A stretch of 44,217 bases of DNA, from assembly GCA_040757695.1 (NCBI GenBank), contig JBFLWK010000001.1, positions 17,665 to 61,881 on the forward strand. The letters are read 5' to 3'. Under the pieces are notes generated by a model. It searched no databases and had not been told where the DNA came from. It saw only the letters and a program-made list of their open reading frames with translations. Positions 16,401 to 31,400 of the stretch are shown piece after piece; positions within the stretch are counted from its first letter, which is position 1, and each line of letters begins with the position of its first letter. Source of the stretch: Elusimicrobiota bacterium (GTDB lineage Bacteria > Elusimicrobiota > UBA8919). The translations under genes were made by a program, and so were the position numbers.

Positions 16401-19400
16401 GGCAACTACATTAACCTGTGCGGGTGTATTGACCTCTGTTTTTTCTACCTGTTTCTCAACTGAGAAGTAGTCGGCTTTATTCGGTGTGATAGTAACTGCT
16501 TTAGTGCCTGCTTGAACCTCATAACCAAACTCACCTGTGGTAGGTTGGACTGTAATCACTGGTGTAGCAGCCCGTTCATCTTTATAATAGAACTCATATG
16601 AAAGCGACGAATTAGATGGTATCCCGATACTGTTCGCAGTCCAGTCCCATTTATCAGAGCCCGGCGGGTTTGCGGATGCCGGTCCGTTGCTGAATCTACC
16701 AGTATCTGCACTAGAGAATAAATCAGCATTGATAGTTCGCGTAGTGATACAGATATTGCCATATACATCACGCGGTCTGATAAAGAATCTAGTATCAGTA
16801 GTTGTGCCAACTGTATAGTTCGGATAGTACTGAACTGTTGTATTGGCAATCAATTTTCTGTAATTGAGTCCTGGCAATACTACTTCTAACGCTTGTATTC
16901 TGTTTGGAATGATTGTGATAGATGATATACCGATTGCCAGATTCCCAATAGTTCGCTGTGCGGTAAGCGTGGTAGATGCAGCAACCACATCGAGATAGTA
17001 GAAATAGGTTGTCTGTTCACCTGTGAGTATCTTACAACTCCCAGTGTATTCTGTCCAGCCACTATAATCTGAATAGAATTTCTTATATCCGGCACCATCT
17101 GATGTAAGGTTTAACACCTCACCACCGGCAACCTGGACGGGTCTGGGATTGTAGTACGCGTCTCTTGTCTGAACATAGATTGCAGTAGAAGTAGTGCCGG
17201 CGACTAATTCGCCTTGATATGTATTCACAAAGCCAACCCGAGAGACATCAACTGGTATAATTGTTACTGATTGATAATTAGACGAGATATCCCAACTCGG
17301 TGTTGCAATCAGTTTAGGTTTGCCAGTACCCTGGACTTCGGTTGAACAGGAATCCAGATAGTAGAATGTTGCAAAATACCAGTTTAGCGGGATTGTAACA
17401 GATGAAATTGTTGTTACAAACCCTTTTGTAGGATGCTGTAAAGATATTGTAGCGGTTGAATCCGAGAACCCGAATGTATCTACTGCGACATCATAGCCAA
17501 CAGTTCTATTTACAGCCAGATTAATTGTACAGGGTGCGGTAGAGTATGTGGGGTTATTGTAAGAATCCTGCAGTTCTACTTTGAATGTTACATTCCCGAG
17601 CCCTGACTGATATGGTTTGCCAGCAAATAGTGTTCGTGCAGGATTATCAAACGCAACTTTTACGGTATCCGCAGGGACAACTAACATATCATGTTTGGTT
17701 TGGAATTTGTCCGGCTCAAGTTCTATCTGAACTGACCAGCTACCGGTTCGGTTATCCTCGCCAATTGGGATTGACGACATCTCATCGTGATACCAGAATG
17801 CAGCACGGCTGTTGATATACTGCTCACCGCCAACATCCTCAGGCGCACCTGCTCTGCCTTCACCTGGATATGGTATTCGGACATCGTCAATATAGACGCC
17901 TTCCGCATCCAGAAAACCGTAATTCAACTGATATAATTTGCCTTGATTAGCGTGATATGTTTTTTCAGCAGATGGCAATGAAACCGAGATAAATGATTGA
18001 CCTTCCTCAGTTTCGTTATCAAACGCATCCTGTCTAACAATGATAAACTTTATGCGTTGATTATAATTCCCCGCAGTTGCGGTTGGTGACGATATAAATG
18101 CCAGTTTAGACGGTGTTCCACCAATCGTTAGCATTTTAGCAGAAATATTCTGTTTCATCAGGATATAATCAGTAACATCGGTTGGTGCAGGGATTGTACC
18201 TATCCAGACCCGTGCAAAATCGTCTTTCTTGGTTGATACATAATAGTATAACGCACCGAGTGTACCGCCAATCTTGCCATCTGCATCGGTTGTTGTAGAA
18301 GCCCAGACAACATTATTGATATCTCTAACTACGCCAACATTAGTTGAACTGCCGGTATCTACTACTGCAATATAACAGGTAATCCCACTGGAAGAGATAT
18401 TATTCTCATATTCGTCAATCAGTTGACCTGAAACCTGCTTTTTACCAACAGTGGCTGAAATTTCTACAGGGTCGCCGGCATCAATCTCAGGTGAAACAAG
18501 CGAAGCAGCAATCGGACCCGCAGTTATATCTATCAGCGGGTCTGTAGAATAGCCAGTTCTGTTGGTTGATATATTACTATTAGTAGTATCCTGTGCATGT
18601 ATCCAGCGAGTACCTCGTGCTTTTAAGATAAGCGGACCTGCCGGATGACCGCTGAACAATACTGTTGTGCCTCTATCCAGCGGTGTAAATGTGATATTGG
18701 TTGGTAGTGATGGCTCTTTTTTGCCTGTAAACATTTCTGCCGAAAACTCAACAGTACCTGTGTAGGTATTCACTCCAGTAGAGCAGATATTACCGTATTC
18801 GTCATAGACAGTCAGTCGTGGATACAGTGGCATACCCGCTTGCTTGGTTGTTAGCGGCTCGTCTGGTAGATTAGGCAGGAACTTCATATAATATGCTGGT
18901 TTTGGATAGATATACATTTCAGACGATGTAGACGGCTGATAGTTATAGCCACTCCCATCAATATCAGATGCACAGACAGTATTGGTTGACCACGCAGTTC
19001 TTAAGCCATTAGCGATATAGAATTCTCTGAAACCGCTATTTAACTGCCCATCAGGTGGCGAGATAAACAGCGGATCTTTTGAGGTGATTCTGACAAGTGG
19101 TGCGCCATCCGGATTCTGGGTGATTCTATTCCAGTAGTTATCAGTCGCATAGACAGTGATAGAGAATGCTTCACCGGCTATCTTGGTTTGCGGTGTGCCT
19201 GTTTTACCGCCGGTATTATCAGTATAGGGTGGTTTGCCAGGTACAGCGGTTTCACCGGGTAAGATAACCTGCAGTTTAGTTGGTGTTGATGCAATCACGC
19301 TGAATAGCGGTGTAGTATCGTTTAATTTATTTGTATCGTTTTTAGTCACTATGCACGCACTCGCAGCTGCAGTTGATGCCCTGTATAATACTGTATCGCT

Positions 19401-22400
19401 AAATGTTGCACGACCCTGGCTAAGCGTCTGGGTTGCCGGCTGAACATTATACGGGTCGTTGATTTCCAGCCACACTTTAGTTGAATTATCGTCAGTCCTG
19501 AGATTGAAGTAAGTATCTACAAGATTTACAGTAACTGTAAACTGAACACCAGCTGAGACTGAAGTTGGCGTACCGGTTTTGCCCGCAGTCTGACTGGAAC
19601 TGGCAGTATTGTACTCACCAAAACCGGGTACTGCGGTTTCACCCGGTATAAGTATCTGGAGCCCTGCGATACTGGTTGGTGTTACTGTGAATGTAGAAGT
19701 GTTAGAAGGCGAGTATGTTGGCGGTTTACCATCCATATCTTCGGCTTTGATATGCTGTGTACAGGCAGTTTTTAATGTCACACTGAATGTATACGAGCCG
19801 AAATCAAGCGTCTTGGTTGATGGCTCAGTATCGTAATTATCGCGTGGTGTTGTAATTTTGACATCCGGCATATTTTTACTATATCCAGTTTCTGTAACTT
19901 TGTTCCAGTTCGCATCTGTTAGATTTACTTTAATATCAAACGATTGCCCTGCAATTTTGTCGCTTACATTACCGGTTTTGCCACTACTGGAGCCCGGTAG
20001 TTCCTGCTGGTCAGGCACTATCAGTGCTTGTAGTTTCACAGGCGCACCAGCAACTACAGTAATTTCAGGTGTTGTATAAGATTCCTGTAGCCAGCCACCA
20101 ATCGCAATAACTGATATTGACGAAACCCGAGCAGTCACCATTGTGATATCAACCGTTTTTGTGCCACTGGGTTCTAACTGGAATGCAGATGGCTCTATAT
20201 CATACTCGTCGGTTGTTGTAAGTTGTGCTTGTGGCGATGAGGCAGTCACATTCCAGTAATAGTCGCAAGCCCGTGCTGTTATAGTGAATGGTATCCCTGC
20301 GGTCTGTATATACGGTGTGCCTGTTTTGCCTACTGGCTCTATATTCCATTTCCCAGGTACAGCGGTTTCGCCTGGTGTCAGAAGTTGTAATCTCATAGAA
20401 GCCCCTGCAACTACCGGGATATTCGCAGAAACATTATCTATCAGATACGGATATTGCGTATCAGTTGCTGTGATTGTGAAGCCACTACCGGTATTTTCTG
20501 CAGTAACAAAAGTCGCAACATAATATGTTGTACCGGTTTGTAATGTTAATGTTTTCGGGTCATCAGTATCATACTCGTCAGTTGTAGTCAATTCTATCGG
20601 AGAACTATCGGTTGAATTTATATTCCATCTGGTATCTACTGCGTTGATAGTAACTGTGAACTTTGTACCAGCGGTTTGTGTTGATGGTGTACCGGTTTTG
20701 CCGGCTGCAGAGCCCGGCAGCGCAGTTTCGCCAGGCACAAGCACTTGTAATTTAACTGCCGGTCCGGGCACAACTGCTACTTTAGTAGATGTGTACTGCG
20801 TGTAGCCGCCAAGCGACACTAATGCAGTTGCAGAACAATATCCAACCGTATAAGGTGTTACTGAAAATGTTCGGTATCCGTTAGATAATAGTGAAAGCGT
20901 CTGGTCGGATTCGTCATACAAGTCAGATAGTGAAACCGAAACAGACGGCTGTGCAGGTTTGATATTCCAGTTTGCATCACAGGAAACAACTACAATCCCG
21001 GTTGAATAGCCCGCAGTCCAATTCCCAGGTGTGCCGGTCTTACCATACGGGTCTGTATTCTTACCTGCAACTGCGGATTCGCCCGGTAACAGTATCAGCA
21101 GTTTCGCTGCTGCACCCGGTACACAGGTGACTACTGTTGAAGTATCTGATGTTAGCGTATAGCCGGGTTGATTTGTTGCAGCAATATAATGCGTAGTATT
21201 CGGTGAAAGCCCGACTGCACCAGTTTTAAGTGTTATGCTGAATGTTTGAGCACCCGCAGTCAGTCCTTTACCAGCCGGCTCTGTATCGTATATATCAGTT
21301 GTCTGTATCGTTACCTGCTCGCCACAGGTTAAGTCCCGGTTCCAATTAGCATCTACACCATTTACTGTTAGTGTGAATACAGTGCCAGCAGTTTGGTTTG
21401 TAGGTGTGCCGGATTTACCAACACCGGGGTTGTTCGCTTCACCCGGCAATAGTATCTGCAGTTTTACCGCTTCACCGGGCACTGTGGCAACCTGTGGTGA
21501 TGTAACCTCCGCAATACCAGCGTTATCCAAATCTTTCACAGTAACCGTATAAGTTGTACCACTCCAGAGCGATGCAGTGACCATTGTTACAGGATAATAT
21601 GTTGTGCCAGATTGCAGTATTGCATTTGGTGCCAAATCCTGCGAATAACTATCATTCACATCCGAAGTCCATATATCAACTGAATTAACAATTGTAGTAT
21701 TGATATTATATGCGACATCGCAAGCACTAACGGTTACTATGAATGGTGTGCCAGCGGTTTGTGTTGATGGTGTACCTGTCTTGCCTGTGAGTGCGCCAGC
21801 AACTGCGATTTCGCCCGGGACAAGCAGTTGTAACTGTGTATAAGAGCCGACATTTACCGTAACTGGTGTAGAGTAGCCAACTGTATAACTAGCTTCTGCG
21901 TAGCCGGTTGTGTATCTTAAGCCTGCAGTCCTGATAGTCAGCCAGAAATAGGTTGTGCCTGATTGTAATGTAGTAGTTGCGGGTTCAGTATCGTATTTAT
22001 CATCGGTATGTACCCAAACTTTGGTTGCCGCATCATCAGTGACAGTATTCCAGTAGTTATCACAGCCGTTGATTGTTGTCTTGAATGATATGCCAGCAGT
22101 TTGCGGTTGTGGTGTGCCGGTCTTACCTGATGGTGAGCCAGGAACCTGTGTCTCACCGGGAACAAGCAGTTGCAGTTTCGCTTTAGCACCCGGCACAACG
22201 GTACAATCTGCACTGTTATTCGGGTCGTTTGGATAATAGTTACCAGCATCTACTTCAGTTGCAGTTATTTTTGCAGATGTAGACACAGTTATCAGCGTCA
22301 CTGAGAATGTGGTTGCACCATTAGATAATGCTCTATCAGACGGCTCGGTATCATACAGGTCGTTTGTAGTTACTCTTACTGTCGCAGTTGATGCTGCATG

Positions 22401-25400
22401 GATATCTGGGTCAACAATTTTATTATAATACATATCCACACCATAAACGGTTACTGTGAAGGCAGTCCCAGCAGTTTGCGTAATCGGTGTGGCTGTTTTA
22501 CCAACCGGTGTAACATTATACTTGCCCTGAACCGCAGTTTCGCCCGGCAGTATCACTTGTAAGCAATATGGATTATTGGGCTGTACTTCTATATCAGCGG
22601 ATACTGCAGCTGTATAACCCACACCGGAAGCATTCAATTTAGTAGATGTTGATACAGTCACAAGTGTAATCATATTGATACTATCTAATATCAGAGTACC
22701 ATTTGAGAGTGCTAAATTGCGGTCGTTAGGTGCATATAGGTCTGTTGCCAAAACAGTGATAGCGGTTTCGTTATCATCTGTTTTTACATTATAGTATGCA
22801 TCACAGCCGTTGATAGTAACCACAAATGCGACACCAGCGGTTTTTGCAGAAACTGTGCCTGTTTTTCCTTGATGTGTGTAGTCGCCTGGAACTGCGGTTT
22901 CATTCGGCACAAGTATCTGCAGGCGGTCTTTTACATTTGGTACTATAGTAAATAGTGATGAAGTGTTTGCTAAATAATTATTACCGGGTGCGGTTGAATC
23001 GGTTGATGCAGTAATAGTCCAGTATGTTGCGGCTTTCACAAGTGCGGGCGAGAATATAGTTGTGCCTGCCTGTAACAGTAGCGAACCTGGCTCGGTATCA
23101 TATGGGTCTAAAGTTGCGATTTTTACTTTGGTTGCTGAATCTGTGGTAATTTTGTTCCAGTTGATATCACAGCCGTTAACTGTTATATTGAATGCTGTAC
23201 CTGCAGTTTGATTACTTGGCGTGCCTGTTTTACCATAGCCTTCAACACCGGTTTCACCCGGCAAAATTACCTGTAACTGATAGGGTCCTGATGGCTTCAC
23301 ATATACATAGCCACTGTAACTATTCTCATAGCCGATTGTATTTGATGCATAAACATATTGGTTGCTGTTTGCGAGTATCGGTGTGATTGTAAATATCGTA
23401 GTGCCGTTTGCTAGCGCACGGGTTTGTGTTGCTGGTGTATCATATGGGTCTGAGTACTGGATTGTAACATTCCCATCGCCCCCTGTGTATAACCGGTTAA
23501 ACTGCGCATCACAGCCGTTTACAGTAATTACAAACGAACTACCAGCGGTTTGATTCGCTATTGTACCACTCTTGCCATTTGCAGAACCTGGTAACGCGGT
23601 TTCGCCCGGTAGTAACACCTGCAATGCGCTTTTAACATTCGGCACAGTTGTATACGATTTAGAGGTTGTAGAGGTATACAGCGGGATTTTGCCATCTATA
23701 TCTTCAATAGTTATTTGGTGGATTGCTGGACCGGTCATAGTGCTATTATTAGCCAGTTTATGTGTTATATTAAATATCGTTGTCCCGTTCAACAGTGTTG
23801 CAGATGGCGGTGTAATCACTGCATATGGGTCAGTCCATTTATTCTGGTCTGATTCAGTAATTGATGAAATATAGACCGCTACAACTGGCGATGACACTGT
23901 AAGATTCCACCAATCATCTACACAACTTACTGTGATATTAAATGCTGAGCCTGCGGTTCTGGTAAGTGGTGAACCGGTTCTACCAAGTGGCTCTATATTC
24001 CATTTACCTTGAACTGCGGTTTCACCAGGGACTAATAGTTGCAGTTTGGTTGCATTATTCGCAACAACTGGTATGGTATCTGAATTATTCAAACTAAGCC
24101 CGCAGGTGGTGTTGGCAGTTAAAACTGTAGACTGCTGAGTAAGCAGTGTGATTGTGAAGTATGTAGAAGTATTATATGCCAGTATCGGTTGCGCTGATGG
24201 CTCAGTATCATATAGGTCGTCTGTAGTCAGATTCACAAGTATATATGTTGTGGTCTCTGATATATTCCATAACCCATCTGTTGTATAAACAGTTCCGACA
24301 AACGGCACACCGGCTGTCTGTGTTATTACACTGCCTGATTTACCGGTTGGTGAGCCACCATCATTTTGCTGGTTAGGCACAACTACCTGGAGGCGGGTTG
24401 GATAGCCTGGTTTCACAAGTATCCCTTTGGATGTTGTAGAAGTATAAATACCTGATGGAACAGTTACTGCTGTAACCGTCCAGGTGCCTTTTGTAATCAT
24501 AGTAACATCTATACCAGCAGTTCCGCCAACTGTTGAAACACCTTCTGCAGATGGGAATGGCTCGGCATCATATGGGTCCTGTGTTTCTATCCGAACTACT
24601 GTATTAGCAGTAGTGACTTTATTCCAGTGATTATCTGTGATATTCACAGTAACATTAAATGCGGATGCAACACCTTGATAACTCGGTGTCCCTGTTCTAC
24701 CTTCAGGTGAGCCCGGTAGCGCGGTTTCGCCAGGGACTATTAGTTGCAGTTTGGTTGGATCACCTACATTTACTGTTAGTGTTGGCGCAGTTGACGCCTC
24801 AAAATGATAATGCATAAAATAGTAATTGGTCGTTGTCGCACATAACTGTGAACTGCCTGCAGTAACAAGTGTAACTGGGAAGTCAGATTTCGTACCATTT
24901 GTAAGTGCGGCCTGTGCAGGCTCAGTATCATACAAATCGGTTGTATAAATTGCAACCAGTGGCATTGTAATATCCGGATTGGATGCTATTATATTGAACC
25001 TGTAATCCACCAGATTCGTAGTTACATAGAACGGACTCCCTGCGGTTCGGGTTGTTGGAGAACCATTCTTACCAGTTGCCGAGCCCGGATATGCGGTTTC
25101 GCCCGGTACCAGCACCTGCAGTTTCGCAGTGGCTGTATTAGGAACTACACTGAACTCATCAGTTGTGAAAGTAACGAAATTGTTCGCAGTTGCTCTGACT
25201 GTATAGGTTGAGATTGCAAACCAGGGTGTTAGCGTAAATGCTCTCTCACCTGCGGATAATGACTGGTTGGGTGTTGGCTCTGTATCATTCAGGTCGTTTG
25301 GTGTAGTAACGGTAACCTGTGAAGATACATTAACAAGGTTCCACCATTCATCAGTTGCCCGAACAGTTACTGTAAATGGTATAGCAACTGTTTGTGCAGA

Positions 25401-28400
25401 AGGCGTACCAGTCTTGCCATAACCTTCAACTGCGGTTTCGCCCGGTAGAACCACTTGCATTCTCAAAGTAGACGACCAGTTCGGGACAACCGTAACTGAC
25501 GATGCAGAATCGTTATACTGTGGTGCAACAGGATTAGCATCGGTAGCAGTAGAATATATCACTGTATTGGCAGTAAAGAATGTCCAGTTAAATGTGGTTG
25601 TGCCGTTTAGTAATGTTCTTGAAGATGCTTCTGTATCAAAATTATCGGTAGTATAAATTTTTGTAGACGGTGGCCAATCTGCACCAAGCCCGGGGTCAGA
25701 TGTGAATATATTCCAGTATCTATCACAGGCATTAACTGTGATTGTGAATTGCGTACCAGCTGTACGGGTTTCGGGTGTGCCTGATTTCCCACCGGTTGGA
25801 TACATTCCTTTACCAGCAACCGCGGTTTCGCCAGGCATAACCAGTTGGAGATATACCGGTGTCTCATTCCGCGGTAATACGGTTACTGCTTGGGTTGATG
25901 GTATTATACTGGCATTTGATAAATCAGTTGCACAGCAGGAACTAATTTTGGCAGTTCGTAAATCAAGCACAAACTGGGTAGTACCGGCTACAAGCAGTTT
26001 GTTAGTTGGCTCTGTATCATACAGGTCGTCTGTTGTAAGCGAGATATTATCGGTAACAGTCGCATTTGTATTATAGTTTGCATCAACTGCATTTACGGTC
26101 ACTGTGAATGGTTTCCCAGCGGTCTGCGACTGAATTGAACCAGTATTACCATATCCGGGAATCTGTGTTAACCCAGGTGGTAATAGATTCAGTTTTACCG
26201 CTGCACCAGCAACAAAAGTAACTGATGGTGAAGTTGAAATTGTAACAGGTGTACCATCCTGGTCTTCAGCCCAAATCTTCCAACCACCTGCAGTCACTAA
26301 TATCATACTAACATTAGTAGTCCCATTAGGCAGCACAAACGCAGACGGCTCATAACTATCATCATATGGGTCTGTAGTATAAAGTTTAACAGTTGCAATT
26401 GTGTTTGGCTGCCGATTCCATTGGTTATCACAGCCGTTAACAGTTATCCAGAATGGCATTCCTGCAGTTTGGGTATTGGGTGTACCTATTTTGCCAGTTA
26501 CTGTTGAGGTTCCGCAGATAATTGTCTCGCCAGGAACTGCTACTAAAAGCCGATTTTGAGTTGCAGGATTTACTGTTATAGTTGGTGTGTTTGTAGAACT
26601 GAGCACATAGCCAGTATCTGCTGTGACCGTAATTGAATGTGTCGCATAACTGATATTATAGCCCTGCATATTACCGGTTTTGAATGTTATATTGCGGGTG
26701 ATTGTCCCATTCTGTAACTGCACATGTAATAGTGATTCATCGTCATACAGGTCGGTTGTAGTAAGTGTAACCCATGGATTAGTATCTGTAACGATATTCC
26801 ACCAGTTATCTACCGCATTGATAGTAACTGTGAATGTAGTATTCACTATTTGCTGTGATGGTGTGCCGGTCTTACCATATGGCTGTTGATAGTATTTACC
26901 TGCTACCGCAGTTTCGCCTGGAACAAGTATCTGTAATTGTGTCGGTCCGCCATATGTTACCGGCACAAGCCGTGATATGCCGTTTTGATAGCTGCCAGCA
27001 ATCGCAGTTATCGTTGTCCCTGCTGACTTCTGAATCAATGTAAATACGAAATATGTTGTACCATTAGTTAGTGATAAATCACCAGGCTCTGTATCATATT
27101 CATCGTTAGTATCAACTGAAGTTATCACACCGGAATATGTAGTTGTGATATTCCATCTTAAATCAACCAGATTCACAGTTGCTACAAATGGCGCACCGGC
27201 TATCTGAGTAGATACCGTACCAGTATAACCGCTTGACGAACCCGGGACTGCGGTTTCACCGGGCACAAGCACCTGTAATTTTACCGGTGCGGATGAGATA
27301 CACAGAAACTCCGGTGTAGTATAACCCGTAACAGTCAGTGTGCTCAGGTATGTGCCAACTGGTGAAACGGTTATTGATGACATTTGCGCAGTGAATAATG
27401 TTATATCAAATGTCTGCTCACCACTATTCAGTGCTAACTGACTGGGTTCAGTATCAAAATTATCGTTTGTTGTTATCTTCACAGTATGTGTTGAGGTATT
27501 CACATAGTTAAAGTTCGGGTCTACGGACCGCACGGTAATTGTGAATGTATTATATACAGTTCTGGCAGTTGGTGTACCGGATTTGCCGGTTGCCGAACCT
27601 TCAAGCCAGTTCTCACCAGGCATTCTGATAAGCAATTTGGTTGCACCTGATGAAACAACCGTAATATACGGTGATGAATCCTCTGTATAACCCGCCGCAG
27701 TCGCAGTTGCTTTCCAGACACCGCGCGTAATAAACGAATGCGCAAATGTCTTCTGACCAAGATTAGTGATATTACCAGAAATCGCACTATCATATAGGTC
27801 GGTAGTTACAACTGATACACCTGCTACAGTCTCTTGAACGGTATTATTTGGCCAGTCGGTATACATCACACGATTCCATTGATTATCAACAGAATTAACC
27901 GTTAGTACGAATTGGATTCCTGCAGTTCTGTTTGATGGTGTGCCTGTTTTACCAGTTGTTGAACCCGGTGATGCGGTTTCACCAGGGAACAGAACCTGTA
28001 GTTTCGCATTATCTGAATTAGGTCCTATTTTTACAGTAGATGTAGATGAAACCAGCCCGCTCTTAGCAACTGTTAATACCCAATCTGATCCATTCACAGA
28101 ATCATTCACAGTCCTTAATGTTACCGGATAGTATGTGGTGCCATTAACTAATGTTTTATATGTAGTTCCTGTAACATTCGGGTCGTCAGTTGTCAAACCG
28201 ATATTCGCAGTGTTAGTGGTAACAATGTTATACCAAGAGTCAGTCGTATGACAGGTTGCAATAAATGTTTTACCAGCAGTTTGATTAGATGGTGTGCCTG
28301 TTTTACCGCCAACTGTTATGTTGCCGGGTTTATGTATCTCGCCAGGTATCAAGACCAGAAGTTTAGTTGGATTATTAGAAACTATCGTAGAAACACGAAC

Positions 28401-31400
28401 ATCAATCGGGAATACAATATCCGGTCTGATTATATTAGAATCGTCTAATGTAATAGTTGCGTAGCCGCTAGTAAGCAGTGTTAATGGAACAGTTGTTGTG
28501 CCATTAACAAGGTCTTTATACCACGGACCTGCTGCGTTGATATCTGTAGATGTAACCTTTATTCGTTCTGTAGAATATGCGATATTGAAATTGTCATCAA
28601 CTGCATTTGCTGTAATCACAAACTCATTCCCAGCAGTTTGATTAGCTGGCGAACCGGTTCTACCAGTTTCTGAGCCCGGAACCGCGGTTTCACCAGGTAC
28701 CAGTAACTGCAACTTGACCGCATCTGCCGAAATTACATTCACATTTGATTGTGTATAGGTTGATAGATACACAGGTCCTGCGGTGATATCTAATGCCTTG
28801 ATTGTATGTGCAGTATTCGCAGTCTTGAATGTCCACCAGAAGGTTGTTGTACCACCTATCAGCCACTGATTTATGTAGGTATCGTCGTAATTATCAGTTG
28901 GTGTTTCTACACGAACCTGTGAAGATATAGACACCGTATTCCAGTTACTATCACAACCTCTTACTGTTAACTGGAATGCATCCCCAGCGGTAAGCGTTGA
29001 CACATTGCCACTCTTACCAGTAGCCGAGCCAGGATTGTAGGTTTCACCAGGCATTATCACTAATAACTTCACAGGCACTGATGCAGACACCACAATATAC
29101 GGTGTATATGTAGACAACATCACAGGCGCTACTGTATTCTCGGTACATAATTGCGCAGTTGGTGTGGATTTCTTCAGTGTTACCCAGAAATATGTTGTGC
29201 CACTCTGTAATGTCTGGCTGCTTACAAATGATGCAAAGTCGTCATTCGTTGTCAGCCGAACCGCTGCATTATACAACCCGCCTGTTGTTGATTTGTTCCA
29301 ATACGGGTCACAACTATTCACTGTCACCTGGAACCGAACACCTGTTATCTGCTGACTCGGCGAACCACTTTTGCCATTTGTTGAACCAGGTACCGCAGTC
29401 TCGCCAGGACATAATGCTTGTAATCTGACTGCAGCAGATGCAACCACTGTCCAGTAGTCGCTGTAGCCACTTGTTAACGCCGCAGCAGTCGCAGTCGCTT
29501 TATGAACACTGCCAGCAGTTTTATTTGTGATACTGAATGTCCGCTGACCTTGTGATAATGTCTGGTTATCAGGCTCAGTATCGTATAAATCAGTTGTTAC
29601 AACAGATACTAAATCACTCCGGCTCTCATCTCGGTTAAAGTTCGGGTCTACGCCGTTGACTGTGATTGTGAATACAAGCCCAGCAGTCTGCGTTGTTATA
29701 CTACCACTCTTGCCATTTGCAGCGCCAGGTAATGCGGTCTCGCCAGGCAGTAATACTTGTAACTTCACCGCACCACTGGAAACCACTGTTATACTCGGTG
29801 ATGTATTTGCTGTGTATAACGGTGCTACACCGTCTTTATCAGTTGCTGTCATTGTCCAGGTGCCTGAAGATAAAATAGCTAATGTGTAATTCCTAACTCC
29901 ACTGACTAAATATGTATATGATGTTACATAACTCGCATACGGCGCAGAGACAGAAATCTGAACCGTTGTAGAATTCCCAAGATTGGTCACCCTATTCCAA
30001 TACGGGTCCACTAAATTCACAGTCACTGTATAATTCACACCTGCAGTCTGGTTCACTACACTACCACTCTTGCCTGTTCCGGAACCTTTTAATGCAGTCT
30101 CATTCGGTACTAATAACTGCAACTTCACTGCTGCGGATGATATCACCACAAAACTATCGCTTGTCTGACTTGCCATCGTACCACCATACTGCGTGGTCAA
30201 TGTATGTGAGGTGCCTTCGCCTGTCTTCAGTATCACTGTAAATGTTGTAGAGCCATTCGTTAAATTATGTGCGGTCTGTATCACCTCATAATCATCTGTC
30301 GCTGATATTACTTCTACCACAGGGCTCGTCCCAGTATTGACATTCCACCAGTTATCACAGCCATTCACAGTCACAATATACTGGATACCAGCAGTCCGCT
30401 GTGATGGACTGCCCTGCTTCCCATCGCCAGACGGCTCACTACCAGCATCCGGAGTCTCGCCAGGACACACTATCTGCAACTTCTCTGGATTATTAGGCAC
30501 TACATTCATATTATACTGTGTTGTGGATTGTAACAGCGGTGTAGCACCATCAACATCCATTGCGACAAGCCGATGGGTTGCTTTTGCGGTTACAATTGTT
30601 AAATCAAAGAAGGTTGTACCTGCTGATAATGGCTTATCAGATGGCTCTGTATCGTAGCTATCTTCAGGTGTGGTTACTCTTATTGCGTTATATCCAACAC
30701 CTTCAGCTGATGTTACCCTGTTAAATTGGTTATCACAGGCATTTACAGTCACTGTGAATAATACCCCAGCGGTCTGATTCAGAACTGTGCCTGTTTTGCC
30801 AGTTGTGGTAGAACCTTCTACTGCGGTTTCATTTGGCACAAGTATCAAGAGTTTGGTTGCAGATGAAGGCGTTACAGTAAACGCTGTTGAAATATCAGAA
30901 GTTAATGGTGTACCATCTTCATCAGTTGCTGTAAATTTTGCAGTTGTTGTTGTAGTTCTTAATGTGAACCAGAAATGTGTTGTACCTTGTGTTAAATCAA
31001 GTGGCTGTGTGATTGCTGATACAAAACTATCGGTTGGTGTAAGTTTAACATTCGCACCACCTTGAGGATATACCGTTGTTTTATTCCATAGTTTATCTAC
31101 TGAATTAACCGTTACCTTGAATGCATACCCTGCGGTTTGTGTCTGAAGTCCTGATGAGTCCTTACCAGTTGCAGAACCGCCTTTCTCAATCTCGCCCGGT
31201 AACAATACCTGTAATGCACAAGCGGTATTCGGCTTCACCTCAAAACTGCTGGAATAACCTTCATCTAACTCTGCTCCTGAATAGACAAACGCGGTTACAT
31301 AGTGTGTAAGTGCCGCCTGTTTCATTGTCACATTAAATGTCACAAAACCATTGATAAACCCTGTGTATGGTATTTCACTATCTGTTATATACGGATCTGT